In this document: positions 30,719 to 40,952 of the stretch, piece after piece | How the letters are laid out: every line of letters begins with the position of its first letter | Position numbering within the stretch: the first letter of the stretch is position 1 | Assembly: GCA_963565915.1 (NCBI GenBank) | Contig: OY751488.1 | Location: 4,712,001-4,776,000, forward strand | Source of the DNA: Entoloma clypeatum | Lineage: Eukaryota; Basidiomycota; Agaricomycetes; Agaricales; Entolomataceae | Direction: 5' to 3' | DNA length: 64,000 nt | The notes under the pieces: generated by a model | What the model saw: the letters and a program-made list of their open reading frames with translations, nothing else | Database searches by the model: none | What the model was told of the DNA's origin: nothing | Program-made: the position numbers and the translations under genes

Positions 30719-31971
30719 TTGCTGCCCTGCTGAAAACCCTTTGCGATAATGTCCATTTGATCCTGCATAGCAGCAATCTGTTGCATAATCACATCCGCGC
30801 TGATGTCCTTTATCTCTTCGACTTTTGAAGTCGATGCCACCGGTACTGCTTCCTGACGTCTTGCAAAGTGTTGTTTTTTCGGTTTTTTACAATCCTTTGC
30901 GATGTGTCCGGTTTCTTGGCAGTTGTAACATGTGATCGGCCTTTTAGTTCGATCAACGTCCATGGCATCAGGAGCCTTTGGTACCGCTGCGACAGCCGGT
31001 GTCTGAGCCTTCTGATTGGTGTTTGCCGATCGTTCCGGGGCCTTTCCTTTGTCCTTGGAGGGTTCTGATCCTCCGCCGTATTGTTTGTCCCAAAAGACAT
31101 TGCGACGCCAATTCCTGTCAGCTGTAACCGCAGCTTCATACCAGGCGTCCAAGTCATTTTGGAGTCCGTCTCTTTCTTGTAATTTCCGTCGCAAGGGTTT
31201 ATTCAATTTGATTTTGAATTTGTTGAGCAAGTCAACATTGCTATATCCCGATGCGATTGCCAGACCTTTGAAGACCATAATAAACTCTTCTGCCGATAGA
31301 CTTCCCTGGGTGAACGCATCCAGTTTCATCTGTGCTTCTTCGGACTCTTCTGTGTACCTGAAGTACTCTAGGAAGCGTTGCGTGAAGTCCGTCCAGTTTT
31401 GAAGCATCGTTGCTTGTTGGCAAAGAATTTCCCTTCGACGTGCATCTGCCCAGTTTGTTGCGATGTCCGCTTTTCCTCCTTTAATTAGGGAAAGCGCGAA
31501 CCGGATTTTCTGCGCGTCGTTATTTTCCTGTACTCCTTCAAGGTAAAAGACCATGCTCATCAACCATTTCTCCGCTTGTTCCGGTTTGCCATCAAAAGGG
31601 TCCGGTGTGGGGAATTTGATTTGAGTGGATCTAGATCCGCCGGGAGTTTGTACCTGTACCTGTGCCTGAGGTCGTCCAGCCATTTGAACGACCGCATCGG
31701 CGATTGCCTTTGTGCTTTCCTGATTTGCTTTCCAGATTGGCACTAGAGAAGCAAACAGGGCGAGCATTTGAGTGATAAGTCCGAAGAGTTGTGTCCAAAA
31801 CCCTTGTGGTTGCTGCGGTGGTGAAGGCGCAGTTTCCTGAATTGGTGTGACCGATGACGGGGGCGTATTGCCAGAGCGGGATGGTTCCCGAGATTCCTGA
31901 TGGGGCCAGTACTGTGACCCATGTGTGCCTGACGGCCCTGCTTGGGGTTGTATCCCCCAGGGGTTAGACAT
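30715..31971 (-). CDS. gag: B1 Gag with one CCHC zinc knuckle
   Basis: 418 codons from the first AUG of the predicted transcript. N-terminus is proline/glutamine rich with a hydrophobic stretch near residues 50-70 (FWTQLFGLITQMLALFASLV). The capsid-like domain (KFPTPDPFDGKPEQAEKW ... NWTDFTQRFLEYFRY) is followed by one knuckle CYNCQETGHIAKDC and a helical C-terminus. Unlike family A there is a single knuckle. Confidence 0.9.
   Translation of the reverse strand: MSNPWGIQPQAGPSGTHGSQYWPHQESREPSRSGNTPPSSVTPIQETAPSPPQQPQGFWTQLFGLITQMLALFASLVPIWKANQESTKAIADAVVQMAGRPQAQVQVQTPGGSRSTQIKFPTPDPFDGKPEQAEKWLMSMVFYLEGVQENNDAQKIRFALSLIKGGKADIATNWADARRREILCQQATMLQNWTDFTQRFLEYFRYTEESEEAQMKLDAFTQGSLSAEEFIMVFKGLAIASGYSNVDLLNKFKIKLNKPLRRKLQERDGLQNDLDAWYEAAVTADRNWRRNVFWDKQYGGGSEPSKDKGKAPERSANTNQKAQTPAVAAVPKAPDAMDVDRTKRPITCYNCQETGHIAKDCKKPKKQHFARRQEAVPVASTSKVEEIKDISADVIMQQIAAMQDQMDIIAKGFQQGSK
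30735..30741 (-). promoter_or_regulatory. B1 slippery heptamer GGGTTTT for -1 frameshifting
   Basis: In gag frame the bases read AAG GGT TTT CAG, so G-GGT-TTT fits the canonical X-XXY-YYZ rule. It lies about 17-20 nt before the gag stop, and the pol frame is the -1 frame and lacks an AUG. Position approximate to a few bases. Confidence 0.6.
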
Positions 31972-32889
31972 TATTCCTTAATGACCGGAGAACCAGTTAG
32001 GATCGTTTCCGGTGAAGCGCGTTGGTCGGGAGATATAAACTAAGCGGTCCTGCGCTTCGTATGGTGCTGTCGCGAAAGCGAAGTCTTTCGGGACGATTGG
32101 GAAGTAGTCGGTGATAAGGAATTGGTCCGAGGTTAGCGGTCCTTGGATTCCTCGGGTGTATGTGTATTTAGGAACTACTGATACGTATTCCTTGTTCCTA
32201 AGTTTCTTTGTGATAAAAGAAACCTCTACTCGTTTGTAGGGTTTGTGTGCTTTGTGATATTGTGGGTTGGTGGCGGTGACAGTGGTCGGGAATTCAAGAA
32301 TCTGCCGACGGTTGTTGCGAATGCGTACAGGAGCCAGCGTGGAAAATCGATAGTGTCTTGTACCGGGCGTGCGACCCCGATTTGGTACTTAGACGTAAGT
32401 GAAAACTTTAAAGGTAAAACCCAAAGAACGATCTGTCTATTTAGGTAGTCGGGTTACCCAAATAGAGGAAGATCTAGGAAAAAATGAAGTCTATGTGGTC
32501 AAAACCCCTACGCACACTAGACTGCTTCTGGGTCCAAAGGATATCTTGAAGAATCTACACCTCTTGCGATTTGAACGTGTCTGACCTTCTCTTCCAAGTC
32601 AGCACACGCGCCAGTAGCTTCTCCGAAGATATGCTACGTCGGCCTTGTATCACCTCGGTACGGGACGGACTCAACGTTTCCCTGTGTACCTCAGACGGCG
32701 AAGTCAAATATAATGGGTGTGGATTTGTCGAATCGAAGGATCCGGAGCAAAGGCTCGGACGGTGGGTGTTGGTTGAAAGTCTCTTTAGCGCTAGAGTCCG
32801 CGCGGTCCGTTACAGTGGACTAGACTGGCGATGGTGATGGAGAGGAAGTGGAGGATGTGTCGAACGGTGAGCAAGTGGTGAGTCTGTCA
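31972..32889 (-). promoter_or_regulatory. B1 ATG-free gag leader
   Basis: Between primer-binding site and gag ATG I find no ATG on the sense strand, whereas the opposite strand has about eleven. Including the R-U5 part, the predicted RNA runs about 1040 nt without an AUG. No convincing coding frame is seen in it. Confidence 0.65.
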
Positions 32890-32900
32890 AGTCTTGAGCT
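32890..32900 (-). promoter_or_regulatory. B1 self-priming primer-binding site
   Basis: AGCTCAAGACT in element orientation, two bases after the LTR, is the exact 11-nt complement of AGTCTTGAGCT at 33010-33000, which lies about 33 bp after a TATATATA box. Confidence 0.75.
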
Positions 32901-32902
32901 AT

Positions 32903-33290
32903 TGTTAGCGACGCTAAACACCAGTACTCAGGCCTTGCGAGAGAGGAAACGTGGAGGAAAGGGAAAGGCTTTAGAATGAGGTTTGAAGCGGTAGAAACCA
33001 GCTCAAGACTGGGGTTCCATGTTCAAACTATCTACTATATATACTAGTCGTAACAGGTACCTACCATAAACGTACATGCACCTTGCATGAGGACGATCCG
33101 TGGTCCGCTGATGTAAACTACTGCTGTGGTACTCAACATGTATCTTCCACGACTTACTGCGGCTGCGCTGGATACTGTGCATCTACCATGCTGCTACCAT
33201 GAGTCTGGATAAGATAAGATGATCTACCATCAGATAAGATAAGATGAGATAAGATAAGATAAGAGAAAAGATGAAAAAGTGTTTATAACA
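32903..33290 (-). repeat. B1 5' LTR with promoter
   Basis: 388 bp. TATATATA at 33043-33036; predicted RNA start near 33010. U3 begins with the GATA-motif cluster (33208-33268). Confidence 0.93.
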
Positions 33291-33907
33291 TCGCCGAGCC
33301 CTTCGCCGAAGGTTCTGGGGCCACGCCTGGCCCATCTCGGCGAGTGCCATTCGCCGGTGGTCATTCACCGGACAACCCCTACGCCGCTTCCTTCGCCGTT
33401 GGGCATTCGCCGGTCAGTCGCCGGGATGACTCTCCCTCGCCGTCGCCCCCAGCTGTCACTGCCACCACCACTACCACCACCACTGCCGCTGCCACCGTCA
33501 CCGCCGCCTCCCACCCCGTCACACACCCCGTCGTCGCCCCTCCTGCAGTCTCCCACCCTGTCGTCGCCCCCCCTGCAGTCAACCTTATCACGCCGACACC
33601 AACGACATCCCAGGAGACGGCGCAAGGCACGGTGCAACTCATCCCCCCCCCACCTGCGAGTCCTATGGCTGTCGTCGCAGAGGAGGAATCTGTGACGGAA
33701 GAGGATGTGCCCGACACCACCGACACTCGTCCGGTGACCCTCGCCGCCTTGCCTGCCGATGCGCTTCGGCGAAGTCCTCGGCTAAGCGACCACTCACGTT
33801 TGCCATCTGCATCAGGCAGTACAGCATCATCTGAGGGGAAACATGGACGAAAGCGCAAGGGTGGGGATGACAGCAGCACGACTGGGGGAAAGCGGTCTCG
33901 CGCGTGA

Positions 33908-34174
33908 ACACGGCCGGCGAATTTTTTATTCTTTATTCACATATCCATTCAACTCGCTTTCATTTGTTTTACGATTTTCTTATTGCTTGTCATGTAAGTA
34001 TTGTATGAAAGGCAATACTACTTTTGTCGTTTGGAACGGCGAAGGCCATTTGAGTGATCTGAATCAGTTATTAGCATGGGGATAATTCAAAATCAGAAAC
34101 ATGAATATCCTACCATTTGGTGTAATCAATGTTGGATCAATCACTGAGTCGTTTGCTCGATTCAACATCAAAGC
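33908..34174. other. Spacer between cargo genes B and C
   Basis: AT-rich, no gene; both flanking genes end here (convergent), so it should hold their 3' ends. Confidence 0.4.
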
Positions 34175-36140
34175 TCATACGGCAGAGGCTGGGACACTAT
34201 ACTGTGGGTCACCATCCAGTGGGCCATTGATCGGCGCCGTGACCATCATGCCCTGTAGAACGAGTTCATTCATTTGCATTTGACCTACAGTCACATATCC
34301 GTCACTGGCGACACCTTTGGTAAAATGTTCTTCGGTGAAAGGTCCTTCGGCGACATCACCGGCGAACCTTTCTTCGGCGACATTCCTGACGGCGAATGGA
34401 TCATCGGTGAAGTTGCCCTCGGCGACAATGGGGCAAACACGGCGAATGTCGCCGGTGGTTATATGACTGCTTGCCGTCCCCTCACTTCCACTGGGCCATT
34501 CTGTATCAGACGCGCGATGACTTCCGCTCCCCTGTGAGACGCTATTGTGATGGCGCTGATCTGGGACAGCAAGCAGGCCATTCCTTGCTGATCGGCTCTG
34601 CCTTCGCCGTCCCCTTTGAGCTTCTGCTAGTATGGGGTATTGGCTTTCCACCTCGTGTCTGTCCTTGTCGACAATCTTCTTGAAGCAAAATGCCTTGCCT
34701 GCACCATGTCGATCCTGCCTTGATTTGACGTGTTCAAAAAAGGCCTTGATCTCCTTCTTGTGCAGGTTTCGTGGATCCTTGATAGTGAACCCCTGTGGGA
34801 GGTATTCAGCTGCCACCAAGAGTCGCATGTTAGCTGCCAGAGTCCCAAATGGCACATGGTTAGTACAGCCAGCCGACGCAAGAGCTGTCATACTTCCAAT
34901 CAGCAGCACTCGATTGAGAACAAACTCGCTTACAGTAGTGTTTGGACAAGAACTCGCGTAGTAAGTGCTCAAGCTGACCCTTGGTCATTGTTCCAAAAGA
35001 GACATCGGGAACGAGGGGAAACCCATTCGGCGAAAGGGCTATTGTCACCGCGATGGCCAGCTGATCAGTTGCATTCGCCGGAGTCAGTCTGTCATTCGCC
35101 GGCATCAGTCTTCCATTCACCGGCGTCAGTCTTCCATTCGCCGGAGTCAGTCTTCCATTCGCCGGAGTATTCGCCGCAATATTCGCCGGAGCATTCGCCG
35201 GAGTCAGTCTTCCAGCATCCGGCACATGTTTGAGGCCCTTAACATACTCCCCAAAAAAACGGCACATCTCATTCACCACGGTGGCCTTGCTCTCCACAAA
35301 TGATGGTGCCTTTTTACCCATCAGTCCCGCTGAGTCCTCATGACTTTAGCCAGTTAGCCAGTTTTGTAAACTGTCGCCGACCAGCGAACATGACGCACCA
35401 CATTATTCTGTATTTCCCATCCTCTCTCGGGTACCCATAGAATGTCATTGTCACTACACCCATCTCACGCCAACACTTTGTGGAGAAATCCTCCACTCTC
35501 GGGGTTGCCTTGGACTTTGCTAGCCTGTCGTCGTGGTTAGGTGTGTACACTGCAATCAGCGAAGACTTACCGGCGCTGTACCTCAGGAGGATTACCTTGT
35601 TCCTGATGCTGGTCCACTAGAATTTGGATTTCCTTCTTACCCTCAGCATCCATGGCTTCATAAATATTTTTTGCGGCACTCAACCTCTGTCCAAAATGTG
35701 CTCGGAGTGCAAGATTCAGATTCTCCACACCAAGCATCCTCTTCATTTCCTCCTTTACCTCATTCCCCTTCACCTGCCACACAACCTCCAGTCTACTCAC
35801 CTTGCGATCATGTTGCCCCCTTGTGGTCACAAATGGTCTCCAGTTGTTCCGGAGCCACTTTGCGAGTCTCTGTACTATGGTTAATTAATCCTGCAACACA
35901 CATATATAGTCCAACTCATACCTCAGTCCGCTCCTTCACTTCCTTTGGTTCTATTGGAACATCCCCATTCTGTGTCCAGTAGTTGAGCAGTGGGTGCAAG
36001 ATTGAAGTTACGATCTCGCGGCGTGCTGCTGAGGATGTTGCAGAGCGGTACTCATGCTTGAAATGTTGAAAGGTGGCTCGCTCCTCTGCCATGTACTGAC
36101 AGTCGGCTCGAGGCTTCCTTTGTGGCACAAAGTCGGACAT
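34175..36140 (-). CDS. KDZ cargo gene C, hypothetical multi-exon gene
   Basis: Exon 1 36140-35922 (MSDFVPQRKPRADCQYMAEE..., 73 codons) joins in phase to exon 2 from 35869 (RLAKWLRNNWRPFVTTRG) through a GTATGA...GTACAG intron. Later blocks read YSAGKSSLIAVYTPNHDDRL (about 35590-35345), MGKKAPSFVESKATVVNEMC (35321 on) and NHVPFGTLAANMRLLVAAEY (about 34880) to a stop at 34175. The block at about 35070-35220 contains repeats of PANGRLT that are simply TTCGCCGG read on the other strand. Exact joins between later blocks are uncertain and one frame change near 35590 is unexplained. Function unknown. It is divergent from the transposase gene, with only about 250 bp between their starts. Confidence 0.5.
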
Positions 36141-36392
36141 GGGTGGTGGGACGTGGAATTATTCAAGAAACATCCTCGATGGAACCCATTGGATATATTG
36201 CTTTAGTGATTTTCGTGAACACATGTTTAATACTTTGATCATTGATGATGTACAAAAATGATAGAAGACAAGCTTTTGCGGTGACAAGTGAACACGCGGA
36301 GATCATTGTGGGCATGTGTTCACCATGCGCCGTCGCATTTTTGCCTGTTTGAACCAATCCTCTCTCGTGAACCAATCCTCCCCAACCTTTCA
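36141..36392. promoter_or_regulatory. Divergent intergenic region of cargo gene C and KDZ transposase
   Basis: 252 bp separating two oppositely oriented start codons; it must contain both promoters. I see no clear TATA box for either. Confidence 0.4.
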
Positions 36393-38718
36393 ATGTCGAG
36401 CCGACGATCAAAGCGACAGAAGAGAATTCATGTATATGATGAGGATGAGGATTATCAGGTGGTTACAGTAAAGAAGGTGACTGTATCGACTCGACAAGGA
36501 CTAATTACCCGAGATGTTGATGTCCCACTATACCCGCCCACCAATTCCAATCTACAATCAGATGACGAGGCAGGTCCAAGCACTGAGCCTGTCAGTGTTG
36601 CGATCCCTCCAGATGGCCCTTTTGGTGATGCTGGATGGGAAGGATTGGCGAGCGATGACATGAATCCAAATAGAAACAAGGTACCAGCTAATAAATGATC
36701 TCGAGTATAATTACTAACAGGCATGGTAAAGCAACACTACTGGATGCAAGAATTTGTCCATCGTGCCGATTCCTTGTTGGCCGCATTACTCTCCCGAGAA
36801 GCTTTGCCGGCTGGTGGATACTGCCAGACATGCACTGGTGAGAAAAGAGCTGTGTGGAGGTGCATAGATTGTACCATAACACCTTTACTCTGTTGTGGGT
36901 GCATGCGTCATGCTCATCGACATGACCCGTTGCACCGCATCGAGTGTTGGACTGGTAGTTTCTTTCGCCGTGCCGCTTTGTGGGAGGTCGGTACATACAT
37001 TCTTGTTCCGCATCATCTGGACACAGACCTCTGCCCATCATTGGAATGGCAAGTCACATTCTTGGAAGAACTTCAGATCCAGCAAGATGAGAAGGAACAG
37101 CATCGACTCACGGTGACAACCTTCGCCGGTGAGAATGCATTCGCCGGTGGGAATGCATTCGCCGGTGACACTACATTCGCCGGTGACACTACATTCGCCG
37201 GTGACACTACATTCGCCGGTGACACTACATTCGCCGGTGACACTAACTTCGCCGATGACGATGCATTCACCGGTGACACTACCTTCACCGGTCCTACTGC
37301 CAATGGGGTGGACGATGATGTTACTGACTACCCGAGTACCAAACTCGGCGAGGATGACGATGAGGACGGCAACTTGATGCCATGCCATGGATATCTCGCC
37401 GAGAATCCCCTGAAGGCGGCGCCCTTCGCCGACAACTCAACGGCCAGCGATTCAGCTGCCGCCGAGGCACACACTAGTTCCATCCCCACCATACCCCAGC
37501 ATGACTCATTGCTCAACCACTATGTGCGTGTTGTTCACCCTAATGGGATCCATCATCTTGCGCTGGTTACCTGTCAGTGCCAAGGCCAGGAGAGTGTTAC
37601 AGAACTCTGTTCTCTGTCGCTGTTCTGGATGATTTCCGCCTTTTGAACCTCGAGTGCAAGGCCATGGCATACCAATACTTTCAAAAGATTCATCGGCTCA
37701 CATTTCCCATGGCACCTCTGAAGGCACCCAACCTCTATCAAGAACTGCTTCGGCTGTCGCGCATCTGGCGCTGGTTGAAGAAGAAGAAGTGGGCTGGTCA
37801 TGGCCACAGAACGGCGACCGGCGAACAGACGGCACCCGCCGAATTTGGCAACTTCTGTCCAGCATGTCCCCAACCAGGAATCAATCTCCCAGAACACTGG
37901 AAAGAGGATCCACAACGGTAGGTGCATCATCCCGATATCGTGTTCCTTGGTGAATCAAATGCACAGGTGGGTGTACAATCGGTCTTTTGTCGCCGACGGC
38001 AACTTCAAGGCCGACCATGTTCGGCAAAAAACCTCTGGCGAGGTGTGGCTGGATGAGGGTGCTGGTATGATGTCAAAGCGTGAAGACTATCTCGGATTCC
38101 TGAAAACCGCCATAGAGCGCCTCACAGTATGAAAGTTTCTGCATTGTTATACAGCCCAGAGATGCTGAAAATTTGATTTCTAGAAGGCACCATGTGAGAA
38201 CCAGTTTCGTGCCATTGAGCTTGCTATGCTTGGCTCCAAGGCATGCGACATCACTGGCATTGTCGCCGTTGCCTGTGCACGGCATGGGTGTTTTGTCCCC
38301 AATGCGATTGCCAATCTGTTCAAGGGTGAGGGCCAAAAAAATGCTGACTGGGTTCTTCTTATGGGTATCAAGTATGGCAATGTGGATGTGGAACAGATCG
38401 TCATGATCATCTACGACATCGTCTGTCAATACTTTGTCTACCTTTATGACCGCATTGGTCACCTCCTCCCCCCTGGCCTGGTGCTTGACCGGGCTATCGG
38501 CCTCTTTCATGTACATGGCCACAAGGAAGAATGTTTTTTCCGGTATGCCACGTCCTTCATTCCTGGCGCCGCCGTCACCGCCGGTGAAATCCTCGAGACT
38601 CTGTGGTCAAATTTGAACGTCATTACAACAACAGTACGGACGGCTACACTGGCAAATAGGGCCGAAACCATTGATGACCATGCAACAGACTCAAACCACA
38701 AGAAGATGTTGAACATGG

Positions 38719-38953
38719 GTAAGTATTCCACAATCATCCCTTTCTTGTTTCCCTGACGATTTCTTCGCTGATATCCTTTCACCGACATTCTTTCGCCAAT
38801 CATCCCTTTCGCCGGTCCTTCCTTTCGCCAATCCTCCCTTTCGCCAATCCTTCCTTTCGCTGTCCTTCCTTTCGCCGGTTACCATCCTTTCGCCGGTACA
38901 TGTTCGCCATTTCGCCGGTCTCAGTACATGTCTTGTGCCGGCGACACGTCCAG
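38719..38953 (+). other. TTCGCCGG-rich intron of the KDZ transposase gene
   Basis: Donor GTAAGT at 38719. The body contains about ten TTCGCC(GG) copies between 38775 and 38935. The reverse complement of this stretch plus the following exon start is present at 16918-17165. The acceptor is not certain: the obvious CAG at 38951-38953 does not keep frame. Confidence 0.55.
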
Positions 38954-40085
38954 GCGAGATCAATGTCTCATGCCGCGACGGACTACTTCGTTAAGATGAC
39001 GACGGCAATCACCCATGATCATGTGAACAACTGGGAGACAGAAATTAAAGCTGCTGAAGCACGTCGCCTCGCCGATGTCACGGCAATGGATATTCTACGT
39101 ACTCATACAACCGAGCCCGAGGAGCCTGTCGATATAATGCCAAGTGAGGTGCACACCCCGGTGGAAGAATAGATAAGAATGGCCCTCAATATTGTGTGTC
39201 ACTCACTTGTAATCCTTCTGATTTCTGGGCAGGATTGAGTTAGAGGACCGTCTCCGGCATTGGAAAAAGAACCCTCGGCCTGAAGATGCAAAACAGATTG
39301 AACACCTTCAAGATAATCTCACATCCCAGCTGACTGTGCTCAATACATTGCAACAGCAGGTTGGGGTGCTGGGAACAGTGGCACCAGATACATCAACATC
39401 AGATGATCCAACAGCCTTTGACGATCTTGATGATGATGAGCATAAAGGCGAGAGCGATGACGACGGTGACGTCCCCAGCCGCTATACTGTCACCGGCAAC
39501 CTCCCACATGAACACCGGCCACTTGTCTTGCCTTCCACTGTGTCTGGTCGCAATCAAGCTCACTGTGCTGTAGAGGTGGCCGAGCGAACGAGGCAGGCCA
39601 CACGGCATCTCAATGCACTTCGCACCATCATCGCCGACAAATCCTTTCACTACTCCCATGTCATCCGAGTAGCACCCCAGAAAAGTGTCAAAACTCGAGC
39701 TCGAGCCGCGATCATCAAGCTCAATCAGCAGATTTCTTTCCATTCTCGAGTATATACATGATGCAGGGCGGCCCTCAGCCGGCTGCAAGCTTCGCCAGAC
39801 GTCATGGCGAGATTTCGGGTTTTAAGCCGAGACAACCTGAAGTGCAGCACGGCTGTTCTGGATCCCAACATCCAGGGTTCAACAACTCTACGCCTGTCCT
39901 GGATATGGCAGATGCAACTGGGTATCAATCCTACATCGCCGGCGGCCGTGCAAGAATGTTAGTCGCCGTGTATTGTCGCCGTGGATCTTCTGATCGCCTT
40001 TTAGTCCAACGTGTTCATTGGTTACATGCACGAGCACGAAGCCACCGCTGGGAGGAGGAAGTCATCCTTGTCCAATATGAGATGG

Positions 40086-40433
40086 TGTTATGCGTAACAA
40101 ACCGTTCCAAGGTTCGGGCAGAGTATGCAGGAAGATGGAAAGGCGAAGAGCAATGTGATTGCTAAATCTAAGGAACCTAGCTATAGTACAAAGGGTTTAC
40201 ATAGGTACTGACTATAGGCGATAGCATATGAGTCAGTGCTGCGCAAGGCAGTGTATCTGAGTAAGATAACTGCGGAAGGCAGTGCGTCTGAGTAAGACGA
40301 CTGCGGAAAGCGAGTCAGCGCGGGAGCGAAGTATACTAATGGAAGTAGAGTGTCATAGAATATAGGTAAGCGGGGCCCGATGAGTAAGAATGAAAAAGTA
40401 AGCGTATACGTCCGTAGTCGTTAGTCCGTAACA
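40086..40433 (-). repeat. A3 3' LTR
   Basis: 348 bp, preceded in element orientation by the polypurine tract at about 40436-40450. Confidence 0.95.
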
Positions 40434-40470
40434 TGTTCCCCTCCTCAAGGTCTGTGTCCTCACAGACTAC

Positions 40471-40836
40471 CTACTCCCATCCATCGTTGCCATTTGGATC
40501 GGCCCAGGCAGGGTCAACTCGGTTACCCCAATCCTTTATCAGTTCATCGTTTACCGCCGTGGCAAACTCTAAACCTCGAACGGCGAGGCGAAGGCGTCGA
40601 TTCTCGACGGCCAGGGTGTTGGTATAATTTTTGAGGATAAGTTTCTCCTCAGCGGTGGGAGCGGTTGGCAAGTCGGATAGGGTGTGGAGACGGATATGCA
40701 TCTGTCGGTGGAGGATGTCGGCGACGGAGGTTTCAAGCGCATGGATCTGGTCGCGCATGGAGAGCGCTTCGCCAATGAGGGTGGTAATGGTGGGGTTGAT
40801 GTCGGAAGCGTCGGTGGAGGTGGTGATGTTGGACAT
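40471..40836 (-). CDS. A3 third ORF, small helical protein of unknown function
   Basis: 121 codons, same sequence as the A2 protein; coiled-coil-like, no membrane segment. It occupies the position where env-like genes sit in some Ty3/Gypsy elements but has no env features. Confidence 0.75.
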   Translation of the reverse strand: MSNITTSTDASDINPTITTLIGEALSMRDQIHALETSVADILHRQMHIRLHTLSDLPTAPTAEEKLILKNYTNTLAVENRRLRLAVRGLEFATAVNDELIKDWGNRVDPAWADPNGNDGWE

Positions 40837-40952
40837 GGTGGAGATGAGGTTCGAAAGGTATAAGAAGAACGGCGTGTTGGGCGAGGAGAGTTGGAGCGGG
40901 GAACTCGATGTGACAGAAATCGGTATGGAAAATGGATTTCGCGATTTATCTT

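Larger units (their letters stand above)
26752..33290 (-). mobile_element. Ty3/Gypsy retrotransposon family B (B1), integrase-deleted
   Basis: 6539 bp, 388-bp LTRs with one difference (C/A at about 26915 versus 33066), target duplication TCGCC (26747-26751, 33291-33295). Inserted, in opposite orientation, in cargo gene B, right in a TTCGCC motif. Gag and Pol are present but the integrase catalytic core is deleted, so it needed help to insert or lost the core after insertion. Confidence 0.93.
18310..33907 (+). pseudogene. KDZ cargo gene B, disrupted by retrotransposons A2 and B1
   Basis: Pieces: exon 1 18310-18435; intron 18436-18491 (GTGAGT...ACAG); exon 2 18492-19198; A2 insertion; continuation 25727-26184; probable intron to about 26229; exon 26230-26751; B1 insertion; last piece 33296-33907. 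At both insertions the frame resumes exactly when element and one target copy are ignored. The N-terminus (MSATPRKTRDIVTDF) is a helical domain, followed by a lysine-rich AKGKE repeat, a cysteine cluster CDRCKLKAQPCEKEK...CYACYTLKGKC, a helical segment (about 26230-26520), and a proline/threonine-rich, basic C-terminus ending GGKRSRA. The cysteine cluster suggests DNA or metal binding. The join at 26184/26230 does not preserve frame in my reading, so a splice alternative or an extra lesion remains open. Confidence 0.7.

Noticed and set aside
33365..33879. Minus-strand frames of 90-166 codons rich in Gly, Val and Ser opposite the last exon of cargo gene B
   Set aside because: Antisense reading of a Pro/Thr/Ala low-complexity coding region; the plus-strand frame continues cargo gene B exactly across the B1 insertion.
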